Assembly (NCBI GenBank): GCA_022600345.1
Contig: JAHZKP010000095.1
Location: 1 to 40,754, forward strand
Reading direction: 5' to 3'
Length of the DNA: 40,754 bases
DNA from: Alphaproteobacteria bacterium
GTDB taxonomy: Bacteria > Pseudomonadota > Alphaproteobacteria > Rhizobiales > Hyphomicrobiaceae
The notes beneath the pieces are model-generated. The model made no database searches, was not told the DNA's origin, and saw nothing but the letters and a program-made list of their open reading frames with translations. Position numbers and translations under genes: made by a program. The first letter of the stretch is position 1; each line of letters opens with the position of its first letter. This document shows, piece by piece, positions 33,948 to 40,754 of this stretch.

Positions 33948-34604
33948 TTACCCGATCGACTGGGGAATCAGTGTTGCAACTTCCTCGAATTCCTCGGGCG
34001 TGTTGGCGTTGAAAAACGGATCAATCTTGCGGCCGGAGATTTCACGGAAAGCGAACTCATGAACAAAAGTACCATGGCGATCCGTCCAATGCAGCACTTT
34101 GCGTACACCGTCTTTAAGGGCAGCTTCCAGATCGTCGGCCAGGTCTACCGGCCACAGTCCGATAACGGGGTGTTTGTGGCCGCCTGAAGCGGCGAGCGCA
34201 ATGCGTTCCTTGCGGCCATTGAGGGCTTTAGCGAGGCTTGCCACGAGGTCGTCTGGGAGTAGCGGGGCATCGGTGGACGCGGTGGCGATATGGGTTGCAT
34301 CGACAGCGTTATCCAGAGACCAACGCATGCCGGCCAAAACGCCGGCCAACGGCCCGACATTGCCTGTAATGGTATCGGCGACAACGGGCAGGCCGAAGGC
34401 TGCGAAACGCTCTGCATCGCCATTGGCGTTGAGGATGACGTGGTGCACCTGTGGCACGAAGCGTTCCAAAACGTGGGCCAGCATCGGCCGGCCGGCGATT
34501 TCCAGCAGGCCCTTGTCGCCGCCGCCCATGCGCCGCGACTGGCCGCCAGCCAACAGGACACCGGTGATGTTTTCATTCGATATGGTCATGGTCGGTATGG
34601 TCAT
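33948..34604 (-). CDS. mobA: Molybdenum cofactor guanylyltransferase MobA
   Basis: Attaches GMP from GTP to molybdopterin, giving the bis-MGD form required by DMSO-reductase-family enzymes such as the formate dehydrogenase here. 218 residues. Nucleotide-binding signature: GVLLAGGQSRRMGGGDKGLLEIAGRPML (about residues 15-43). Later: ANGDAERFAAFGLPVVAD, GPLAGVLAGM, and TASTDAPLLPDDLV. ATG 34604 starts a Thr/Met repeat (MTIPTM); ATG 34589 would be an alternative internal start. First gene of the mobA-mobB-subtilase-fold operon. Confidence 0.95.
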   Translation of the reverse strand: MTIPTMTISNENITGVLLAGGQSRRMGGGDKGLLEIAGRPMLAHVLERFVPQVHHVILNANGDAERFAAFGLPVVADTITGNVGPLAGVLAGMRWSLDNAVDATHIATASTDAPLLPDDLVASLAKALNGRKERIALAASGGHKHPVIGLWPVDLADDLEAALKDGVRKVLHWTDRHGTFVHEFAFREISGRKIDPFFNANTPEEFEEVATLIPQSIG

Positions 34605-34726
34605 GGCGGCAATCTACCCACGTCATGGGCGCGGGTGGAAGTGAAATCACCACTGTCGTTGGCCAGGCGACTGAAACACTAGGCCATCCGAATGCAAACG
34701 GCGTGCGCGTTTGGCGGGACGTTGCC

Positions 34727-36349
34727 CTATTTGCAGCGTGTTGATCCCGCGAGCCGTTTACCGGTCTCTTCGGAAATCAGGCAGGATGCACCGAGCACAC
34801 CGTCGGGTTGGGAGAGGCCTTGCGCCAGCACGAACGTCACGCGGAGCGATCCATTGAGGTTGGCGGGGTAGCGCGGAATAGGCTTGGCGATGCGGAACCT
34901 GCGGGACGAAATTTTCTCCAGGCTGCCGTCTTTCAGCAGTTCGATGATGCCGGCGTAACTGGGCAGCACTTCATAGCGTTCAGCGTTGCCCTTTGTGGAG
35001 ATTCGTGCCGGATTAATCTTGACGATACCGCCGGGGAAATACCTACGAAAATTCGTATAGGTCTCGGGATCGACGCCGAATGGAGGAATGACGCGGGAAG
35101 AATCCAGGCTTTCCCTGGCGGCGACGGGCCGACCGTTGCGGATGACGAATTCCTTGCCGCCGATGATGAAGGTTGTGCCCTTGCGCGTTCCGGCGGGATC
35201 TGGCGGTGTGATGCCAGAGGGGAGCGCCAGTTCGGTCAGGCTATACTTGGCGGTGAGCTTGGATACCGGCTGGCCGAGTTTGGCTTCGATCAAGGCTTTT
35301 GCCTTCTTGGCTTCGGAATGCTTGGCGTCGCTGAAGTACCTGAAGCAAGTTTCGGGAACCGTGAAAAATACCCGATCGCGCGGTAAGCCGACCGCGCCGG
35401 CCTGGGCTTCCTGCTTTCTGGCGCCATAAGTCAGGCCGACGAAAGCTGCGACCCGCTCGGTGCGGCCCCTGAAGCGCCAAATCCGCGGCGTCTTGGAAGC
35501 GGCGATAATGTAGATTGGTTCGTCGCCCGGTTCGATATAGATCTCGCTTGTAACCGTCGTTTTATCCTGTCCAGCGATGGTGACGTTTGACAGGGCGTGG
35601 GCTGAATAGCTACTGACCAGATGAACCTTCGCGCCTGTTGGCGGCGGCGGCAAATTGCAGTTGGCGATCTGGGAGGCAGTCGGCTTTTCCAGGGCGCGCT
35701 TTCCGGCAGCTTTTCGCGCGGCTTGCCAGGTTTGGTTTTCCTCATCCGAGATATGGCCGTCACCATCAACGTCGTAGCGCGAGAAGATGACCCGCGCGAC
35801 GCTCTCCAATTCATTGCCCGTCAGACGGCCATCGCCGTTGGGATCGATGGCGAGAAGGTCGGCGAGGCGGTCGTTCTGGGATCGTGAGTAACGCTTCTGG
35901 GGCTGATAGCGCAGCAGCTCTTCAAGCGTGATCGACCCGTCCTTATCAGAATCGGGTTCCATGATCCTGTCGACCTGGCGGTCAAGAGACGAGGCATTGT
36001 AGCGTTTGGCCTTCAGGCTGTTGATGACGTCTTCGCGCGTTACCACGCCATCGGCGTCGAGGTCGTATTGAAGCAGGTTGCGAATTCGGGAGGCGCGTTG
36101 AGAGGCCTCGCGAGCCAGGCGTCCATTTTCGACATCGGATTTTTCGAGGATCTGGTCGCTACCTGCCGACCTGCGGAACCAGGACATCATGGTGGAGATA
36201 TAGGTTTCGCGGTAGCGCGAGGACACGGTCGAGATGGTGCGGGGCAACTCGATTGTCGGTGCGACGGTGGGTTCTGCGGAGGTTGCCGGGGCGGGCGCCA
36301 TCAGAAATACGGTGGTGCCGAGAGCTGCAATCAGTGTGCGGTATATCAA
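34727..36349 (-). CDS. Secreted calcium-binding EF-hand protein
   Basis: A 540-residue exported protein. Start chosen at TTG 36349, since GGAG lies 6 nt upstream and the product then begins with a signal peptide (LIYRTLIAALGTTVFLM, cleavage near ATSA). A longer TTG at 36364 is less likely. Four EF-hand loops occur between about residues 85 and 220: DLDADGVVTRED, DSDKDGSITLEE, DPNGDGRLTGNE and DVDGDGHISDEE, each with the D-x-D-x-D/N-G pattern. The remaining 300 residues, with several Cys and an IYIEPGDEPIYIIAASKTPRIW strand, are of unknown fold. Only the signal and EF-hands are certain; a calcium-regulated extracytoplasmic role is inferred. Divergent to nothing obvious; fdhD lies upstream. Confidence 0.88.
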   Translation of the reverse strand: MIYRTLIAALGTTVFLMAPAPATSAEPTVAPTIELPRTISTVSSRYRETYISTMMSWFRRSAGSDQILEKSDVENGRLAREASQRASRIRNLLQYDLDADGVVTREDVINSLKAKRYNASSLDRQVDRIMEPDSDKDGSITLEELLRYQPQKRYSRSQNDRLADLLAIDPNGDGRLTGNELESVARVIFSRYDVDGDGHISDEENQTWQAARKAAGKRALEKPTASQIANCNLPPPPTGAKVHLVSSYSAHALSNVTIAGQDKTTVTSEIYIEPGDEPIYIIAASKTPRIWRFRGRTERVAAFVGLTYGARKQEAQAGAVGLPRDRVFFTVPETCFRYFSDAKHSEAKKAKALIEAKLGQPVSKLTAKYSLTELALPSGITPPDPAGTRKGTTFIIGGKEFVIRNGRPVAARESLDSSRVIPPFGVDPETYTNFRRYFPGGIVKINPARISTKGNAERYEVLPSYAGIIELLKDGSLEKISSRRFRIAKPIPRYPANLNGSLRVTFVLAQGLSQPDGVLGASCLISEETGKRLAGSTRCK

Positions 36350-36489
36350 TTTTATCTCCGACAATACAGATCCAATTTTGCGGTACTCTGCCGGAGAAAT
36401 ATGAAGAAAATCAGCGCAGGCCTTTTCAGTGCAGCGAGAACCTCCTGCAAGCGTTAATAGGCACTTTTCGGGAATACACCGTGGACGTG

Positions 36490-37377
36490 TTAGCGCCCGC
36501 CCTTGCGGGCGTGTTTGGCGTCTTCATCCTCGATTCCGGTGGCATCGGCGTCGAAATCGACCCGCTCGACGCCAGATAGACAGACAAAGCGCTTGCCGCG
36601 TGCGCGGCCGATCAGGGTGAGACCCGCCTGGCGGGCAAGATCGACGCCCCAGGCCGTGAACCCGGAGCGGGACGCCAGGATTGGAATGCGCATCTTTACG
36701 CACTTGATGACCATCTCGGAGGTCAGGCGCCCGGTGGTATAAAAGATCTTATCGTCGGGCTTTATGCCGTTCATGAACATATAGCCTGCAATCTTATCGA
36801 TGGCGTTGTGGCGGCCGACATCTTCCATGAAGACGAGCGGGCGATCTTTGTTGCAAAGTACGCAACCGTGAATGGCGCCTGCCTTCAGGTAGAGGCTGGG
36901 CTCGGTGTTGATCTTCTTCGTCAGGGCGTAAAGCCACGATGTCTTGAGACGGGCCGATTTTGACAACTCGATGCCTTCAAGCTCATCGATCAGATCGCCA
37001 AACACCGTGCCCTGCGCACAGCCAGATGTCTGAACTTTCTTCTTCAGCTTTTCTTCGTAATCGGTTTCGCGCGCCGTGCGCACGACAATCGTGGCGATGT
37101 CCTCGTCATAGTCGATGGCGGTGATCTCGTCGTCTGGCTGCAACATGCCCTGGTTGAGAAGGAACCCGACCGCCAACAGATCGGGGTGATCGCCAATGGT
37201 CATCATGGTGACGATCTCGCGGGCGTTCAGGAACAACGTCAGCGCGCGTTCGGTGACGACGACGGTTTCGACTTCATGGCCTTGGTGATCGATGCCACGG
37301 ACCGGTTGCGACAGAGCCGGATCGTCCGGGGTTGGCCTGACTTCGAACTCGCTTAATGGTGGTCTGGTCAAAGGCAT
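36490..37377 (-). CDS. fdhD: Formate dehydrogenase accessory sulfurtransferase FdhD
   Basis: Transfers sulfur from IscS to the Mo-bisMGD cofactor of formate dehydrogenases, needed for activity. 295 residues. The family core VFMEDVGRHNAIDKIAGYMF, then TTGRLTSEMVIKCV, then ILASRSGFTAWGVDLA is complete. The sulfur-relay loop, which in E. coli has Cys-x2-Cys (C121 and C124), here shows SGCAQGT, so Cys120 is kept and the second Cys is replaced by Gly. A second Cys pair (HGCVLCN) occurs near 173. It lies 424 bp away from mrp and downstream neighbours encode the EF-hand protein; the fdhABC genes are about 13 kb away. Confidence 0.94.
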   Translation of the reverse strand: MPLTRPPLSEFEVRPTPDDPALSQPVRGIDHQGHEVETVVVTERALTLFLNAREIVTMMTIGDHPDLLAVGFLLNQGMLQPDDEITAIDYDEDIATIVVRTARETDYEEKLKKKVQTSGCAQGTVFGDLIDELEGIELSKSARLKTSWLYALTKKINTEPSLYLKAGAIHGCVLCNKDRPLVFMEDVGRHNAIDKIAGYMFMNGIKPDDKIFYTTGRLTSEMVIKCVKMRIPILASRSGFTAWGVDLARQAGLTLIGRARGKRFVCLSGVERVDFDADATGIEDEDAKHARKGGR

Positions 37378-37801
37378 GGTCTCTTTTGGCTTCGTTTAAC
37401 CGGGGCTGGAGGAATAGCACATCAGGCGTCGTGAGAAGCGGCTGGGATATTTGGTGACGGCCAGCTTTCCGCGTGTCGCATCCCGCTCACCCGGCGCTAA
37501 GCCGCGCCGGCCTCTCCACCAGGGGAGAGGGTCGTGGCGGAGCCGCGCTTCCACGAGGCGCGGTGGCCGCCGAAGCGGCATCCGTCCAACCCTTATCAGA
37601 TCCAAACGCCCCTTGGCAGGCGAGATGAGATACCTTATCAGGTGAGTAGGAAATAAAAATGCTTCGATCTCGGTGACAGCCATGCCGTGTTCTGACACAA
37701 CTACTGGCAATCAATCCCGAGTATCGCAATGCCAGATGAGGGTCGCTGAGGCGCCCTTCGATTGCTTGCGGGAATAAAAACCTCCAGGAGAAGGCTTCAG
37801 A
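37378..37801. other. Intergenic region with a REP-like palindromic repeat
   Basis: 424 bp between divergent fdhD and mrp. It contains a GC-rich palindrome, CCTCTCC at 37511-37517 with GGAGAGG at 37524-37530, followed by a GCGGAGCCGCGCTTCC segment. This is the type of short dispersed repeat common in Rhizobiales genomes, and the minus-strand frame it creates is not a gene. The mrp ribosome binding site (AGGAGAAGG) and promoter also lie here. Confidence 0.45.
37511..37530. repeat. REP-like palindrome
   Basis: A 7-bp GC-rich stem around a 6-base loop, embedded in sequence resembling dispersed extragenic palindromes of alphaproteobacteria. Resemblance is from memory; copy number elsewhere in the genome is unknown. 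Confidence 0.45.
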
Positions 37802-39361
37802 ATGTCCGTTTCCAAGGATCAGATCCTGTCCGAACTGCGCCGCGTCAAAGGCCCCGACCTCGAAGGCAACATTGTTGACCTGGGGCTCGTTTCCGAGATC
37901 CTGCAAAAAGACGACCGGGTCTATTTCTCCATCACCGTTCCCGCTGAAAAAGCCGAAGAACTCGAAGCGCTCAGGCAGGCAGCCCAGCAAGTGGTCGCCG
38001 ATATCGAAGGTGTTGCGGGGGCGACTGCGGTGCTGACGGCTGAAGCCGCGCCTGGGACAGCGTCATCTGCTTCGGGCGGCGGAAGCCCGATCGGCCAGGG
38101 TGGCGCGCCGGGCGGCGGTGGCAACGTTCACGAGCACCCCCGGGTCGCGGAAGCACGCCAGCGGATGGCGGGCGGGGGCGGTGCGCCACAAGGCGGGCCG
38201 AAACCTGGACCGCAGGCGGGAGCTGGCGCCAAACAGGACGGTGTTCCCAACGTCAAGCATCTGATTGCCGTCGCCTCGGGCAAGGGCGGTGTCGGCAAGT
38301 CGACAACGACGGTCAACCTGGCGCTGGGGCTCCAGGCGATCGGCCTGAAGGTCGGGATTCTCGACGCCGATATTTTCGGCCCCTCGCAGCCGCGCCTCCT
38401 GGGGATCACAGGCCGCCCGACGGCAGCAGAAGGCAAGATCGTCAATCCGCTTTCGGGCTATGGGCTGAAGGTGATGTCGATGGGGTTCCTGGTCGACGAG
38501 GGAACGCCGATTGTATGGCGCGGGCCGATGGTCGTGCAGGCCTTACAGCAGATGCTGTTCCAGGTGGCGTGGGGTGAACTCGACGTCGTCCTGATCGACA
38601 TGCCACCGGGCACCGGCGACGTGCAGCTAACGATGGCGCAGCAGGTGCCGCTATCTGGCGCTGTCATCGTTTCGACGCCGCAGGACCTGGCGCTGATCGA
38701 TGCGCGCAAGGGGCTTGGCATGTTTGAACAAGTCAACATTCCGGTGCTTGGCATTATCGAGAACATGAGCACGTTCGTGTGCCCCAGTTGCGGCGAGGAA
38801 AGCCACATCTTCGGTCATGGCGGCGCGCGCATCGAAGCGCAAAAGCTCTCGGTTCCCTTCCTTGGTGGCGTGCCGCTGCACATGGAAATCCGCGAGAAGT
38901 CCGACAGCGGGCAGCCGGTCACAGCAACCGCCCCAGAAAGTGCGCACGCGCAGATCTACCGCGATATCGCAGCCCAGGTGTGGGCTGGCGTGGAAGCAGC
39001 CTCGGGCAACCAGGCCAAGCCACCCAAGCTTGACCTGTCAGATGATGGCAAATCTCTGAAGGTCGCCTTCGAGGGCGGCGAAACCTATGACCTTTCGGCT
39101 GAATACCTGCGCGTGATGAGCCCATCGGCTGAAGTTCAGGGGCATTCGGAAAGCCAGCGGGTGACGGTTGCCAAGAAGAAGAACGTCGGCATCTCGCAGC
39201 TTCAGCCGGTAGGCAACTACGCGGTCAAGATCCACTATGACGACGGCCACAACACCGGCCTTTACGCCTGGAACTACCTGGAAGCGCTGGGCGCGGAAAA
39301 GGACGACCGCTGGGCGAAATATCTGGCGGAACTGGAAGAACAGGGGCTGGATCGGGGCTAA
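37802..39361 (+). CDS. mrp: Mrp/ApbC-type iron-sulfur carrier ATPase fused to a DUF971 domain
   Basis: A 519-residue protein with three parts. Residues 1-90: MIP18/DUF59-like domain (KGPDLEGNIVDLGLVSEI). Residues about 150-395: P-loop ATPase with the deviant Walker A GKGGVGKST, MPPGTGD switch, and the cluster-binding C-P-S-C. Between them is a Gly/Pro-rich linker. Residues about 405-519: DUF971 (also called GBBH-like N domain) with YLRVMSPSAEVQGHSESQRV, VGISQLQPVGNYAVKIHYDDGHNTGLYAWNYL. Mrp proteins carry [4Fe-4S] clusters to apo-enzymes. ATG 37802 has AGGAGAAGG upstream. The fusion with DUF971 is the notable feature. The stop codon is built into a 15-bp hairpin. Confidence 0.93.
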   Translation: MSVSKDQILSELRRVKGPDLEGNIVDLGLVSEILQKDDRVYFSITVPAEKAEELEALRQAAQQVVADIEGVAGATAVLTAEAAPGTASSASGGGSPIGQGGAPGGGGNVHEHPRVAEARQRMAGGGGAPQGGPKPGPQAGAGAKQDGVPNVKHLIAVASGKGGVGKSTTTVNLALGLQAIGLKVGILDADIFGPSQPRLLGITGRPTAAEGKIVNPLSGYGLKVMSMGFLVDEGTPIVWRGPMVVQALQQMLFQVAWGELDVVLIDMPPGTGDVQLTMAQQVPLSGAVIVSTPQDLALIDARKGLGMFEQVNIPVLGIIENMSTFVCPSCGEESHIFGHGGARIEAQKLSVPFLGGVPLHMEIREKSDSGQPVTATAPESAHAQIYRDIAAQVWAGVEAASGNQAKPPKLDLSDDGKSLKVAFEGGETYDLSAEYLRVMSPSAEVQGHSESQRVTVAKKKNVGISQLQPVGNYAVKIHYDDGHNTGLYAWNYLEALGAEKDDRWAKYLAELEEQGLDRG

Positions 39362-39391
39362 AGCGAGTTCACCAGAGGTGAACTCGCTTTA
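39359..39391 (+). terminator. Perfect 15-bp hairpin overlapping the mrp stop codon
   Basis: 39359-39373 pairs perfectly with 39377-39391 around a 3-base loop. It begins at the TAA stop of mrp. Only three T are in the descending arm and none follow, so it may be a terminator, a 3' stability element or a dispersed repeat unit. Confidence 0.6.
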
Positions 39392-39535
39392 GCCTACTGA
39401 GCTCACGGGCCGTTCCGGCATGCTGCCGGGCCCTACGCTGGTGCGGCGATCGGGCGTAGGTTGCATCGCCTCCATTTGGGCTATTTCTGCCTCGGTTATG
39501 CGAGGACGGAAATGCCGTCGATAGGAGTTGATGCG

Positions 39536-40375
39536 ATGAAATCCAGTATTCCCGCCATGCGGCAGGCTCAGTTTGCGTTTGTCACACTGGTCGCCATGAT
39601 GGTGTTGGCCGTCCCGGCTGCTCAAGCTGCCAGTTGCGGCAAGTCGGGGGCTGGATTTTCCGCATGGCTGAAGGATTTCAGGGCTGAAGCGCGCGCGAAG
39701 GGGATCTCGAATAAGACGCTCAACCGGGCGCTCAAGGGTGTCTCGTATGACCGCAAGGTGATCCGGCGGGATCGCTCGCAGCGCTCGTTCAAGCTCAGCT
39801 TCAAGCAGTTCTACAAGCGCCGCGTCGGCTCATACCTGATGAAGCGCGCGCGCTCGAAATTAAAGAAGCACGGCAAGCTTCTGCGCAGGATTGAAAAGCG
39901 CTACGGCGTACCGCCTGAAATCCTGGTGTCGATCTGGGGGCTGGAGACGAATTTCGGCCGCGATGGATCGGGCAAGTATTCGATCATCCAGGCCATCGCG
40001 ACGCTCTCCTATGACTGCCGCCGTTCGAAATTCTTCAAGCGGCATCTGCATGCGGCCATGCGTATCGTTCAGCGCGGCGACATGACCCCGAAGCAGATGC
40101 GCGGCGGCTGGGCTGGCGAAATCGGGCAGGTGCAGTTTCTGCCTGGTTCGTACGACAAGTACGCGGTCGATTACGATGGCAACGGCCGCCGCGATCTTCG
40201 CCGCAGCGTTCCCGACATTCTGGCCTCAACGGCCAACTATTTGCGCGCGCACGGCTGGAAGCGCGGTGCGAAATGGTCGCCTGGAACGCGGAACTATCGG
40301 GCCATCAAGGAATGGAACCGTGCAGACGTCTACGCCCGCACGATCTCGGTGATGGCGAGGAAGTTGGTGCGGTAG
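39536..40375 (+). CDS. Lytic murein transglycosylase, MltB family (short paralogue)
   Basis: 279 residues from ATG 39536 (MKSSIPAMRQAQFAFVTL, signal peptide to about AAQA), with AGGAG upstream. The earlier ATG at 39461 has no support. It shares with the 3893-5107 protein the CGKSGAGFSAWLKDFRAEARAKGIS opening, YDRKVIRRDRSQRSFK, the catalytic WGLETNFG (Glu), GEIGQVQFLPGSYDKYAVDYDGNGRRDLR. It lacks the C-terminal peptidoglycan-binding repeat. It should cleave the MurNAc-GlcNAc bond in the periplasm. It stands alone after mrp. Confidence 0.92.
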   Translation: MKSSIPAMRQAQFAFVTLVAMMVLAVPAAQAASCGKSGAGFSAWLKDFRAEARAKGISNKTLNRALKGVSYDRKVIRRDRSQRSFKLSFKQFYKRRVGSYLMKRARSKLKKHGKLLRRIEKRYGVPPEILVSIWGLETNFGRDGSGKYSIIQAIATLSYDCRRSKFFKRHLHAAMRIVQRGDMTPKQMRGGWAGEIGQVQFLPGSYDKYAVDYDGNGRRDLRRSVPDILASTANYLRAHGWKRGAKWSPGTRNYRAIKEWNRADVYARTISVMARKLVR

Positions 40376-40585
40376 GTGGTGATGTGCCTGGAACACCTCC
40401 CTCAGACTTCATTGTTGGCTTTGAAGGTTGCCCACCGCGGCTCATCGCACGCCCGCTGCCCAATCCAAAAAATGCAATAGAATTGCTTCTAATTTTTCGC
40501 TGTCGCCAGCGCCATTCCAGGTGCCTTCTTTGCAGTAGCAATGGAGCCAGCTATCACTACGCGAGTGACCGTCATCGTCCACACC
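40376..40585. other. Short gene-poor stretch before the right repeat
   Basis: 210 bp with no confident gene. A minus-strand frame at 40442-40585 reads a plausible peptide (WLHCYCKEGTWNGAGDSE and onwards) but has no start of its own and runs out of the right repeat. It might be the end of a gene interrupted by the repeat element. Confidence 0.35.
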
Positions 40586-40660
40586 TAGAGCACTTTCCGA
40601 CCAAATCGATTCAATTCTGTTTCTCAAGCGGCGAGTCGATCCAGCAGGAGAGTGGCGCGG
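40586..40660 (-). repeat. Right copy of the 75-bp inverted repeat
   Basis: Matches the reverse complement of 1-75 at 73 of 75 bases. Unlike the left copy it is complete within the window and continues into sequence that, on the minus strand, is an open frame. It starts with TAGAGCACTTTCCGACC at 40586. Confidence 0.75.
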
Positions 40661-40754
40661 GTCGATCTGGGTGATCGGCCAAGCCGCTCGACGCACTGGG
40701 CGACCGCCGCTTGGAAACCCGAAGGGCCGGGCGGATTTGCGCCAATCTCTGCGC
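40624..40754 (-). CDS. 3' end of an unidentified, probably repeated gene (partial)
   Basis: The minus-strand frame entering from the right edge gives 42 residues and a TGA stop (40624-40626): a GFQAAVAQCVERLGRSP segment followed by RATLLLDRLAA. The last 11 residues and stop are repeated exactly at the left end of the window (2-37). The coding frame being preserved in both copies suggests it is the carboxyl end of a gene inside a mobile or duplicated element. No family could be named from 42 residues. Confidence 0.3.
   Translation of the reverse strand, partial: AEIGANPPGPSGFQAAVAQCVERLGRSPRSTRATLLLDRLAA

Noticed and set aside
37396-37710. Minus-strand 104-codon frame downstream of the fdhD start region
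   Set aside because: Translation of a REP-like dispersed repeat with Arg/Pro-rich spurious sequence.
1-40754. CRISPR arrays, rRNA or tRNA genes
   Set aside because: No regular repeat-spacer pattern or cloverleaf was seen on reading the intergenic parts.

Overview
This window looks like the chromosome of a high-GC alphaproteobacterium, probably of the Hyphomicrobiales. The pointers are a DUF3305/DUF3306 pair beside a formate dehydrogenase, a DUF5076-like protein, short-form AdoCbl-dependent ribonucleotide reductase, a CpdR-like receiver, and frequent GTG/TTG starts. This placement is an inference from gene content. I saw no rRNA, tRNA, CRISPR array or complete insertion sequence.

Layout. Positions 1-75 and 40586-40660 carry an almost identical 75-bp sequence in inverted orientation, which looks like the end of a dispersed, possibly mobile element. 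From about 0.3 to 17.9 kb lie mostly housekeeping genes. On the minus strand: a small glycine-rich membrane protein, pheT (without pheS beside it), a membrane protein downstream of an MltB-type lytic transglycosylase, a Met-rich phasin-like protein, a small conserved-looking protein, nrdJ, plsC, a YdcF/DUF218 protein, ftsX and ftsE. On the plus strand: a sterol-desaturase-family enzyme, lepA, hpt and a CpdR-like receiver.

From about 17.9 to 37.4 kb is a formate dehydrogenase island. It holds moaA (minus), then on the plus strand a TorD-type chaperone, a 66-residue Tat-signal protein, catalytic FdhA, iron-sulfur FdhB, two homologous small lipoproteins, cytochrome b FdhC, a WD40/cytochrome c fusion and a 43-residue membrane peptide overlapping it by 4 bp. 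After an unknown membrane protein come a 700-residue multi-[4Fe-4S] protein (minus) divergent from DUF3305 and DUF3306 (plus), a DUF5076-like gene, the mobA-mobB operon ending in a degenerate subtilisin-fold protein, a secreted EF-hand protein and fdhD. Cofactor synthesis (MoaA, MobA, MobB), sulfuration (FdhD), folding (TorD-like), catalysis, membrane quinone/heme transfer and a candidate periplasmic cytochrome acceptor therefore sit together. This would suffice for most of a respiratory, periplasm-facing formate oxidation system, although moaBCDE, moeA and modABC are not in the window.

From 37.8 kb to the end are an Mrp/ApbC P-loop ATPase fused to a C-terminal DUF971 domain, a second shorter MltB-family transglycosylase and the right-hand repeat copy.

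The most interesting points are the WD40-cytochrome c fusion with its coupled micropeptide, the tandem lipoproteins between fdhB and fdhC, the multi-ferredoxin/DUF3305/DUF3306 group, the protease-dead subtilase fold translationally coupled to mobB, and the inverted repeats bounding the window.
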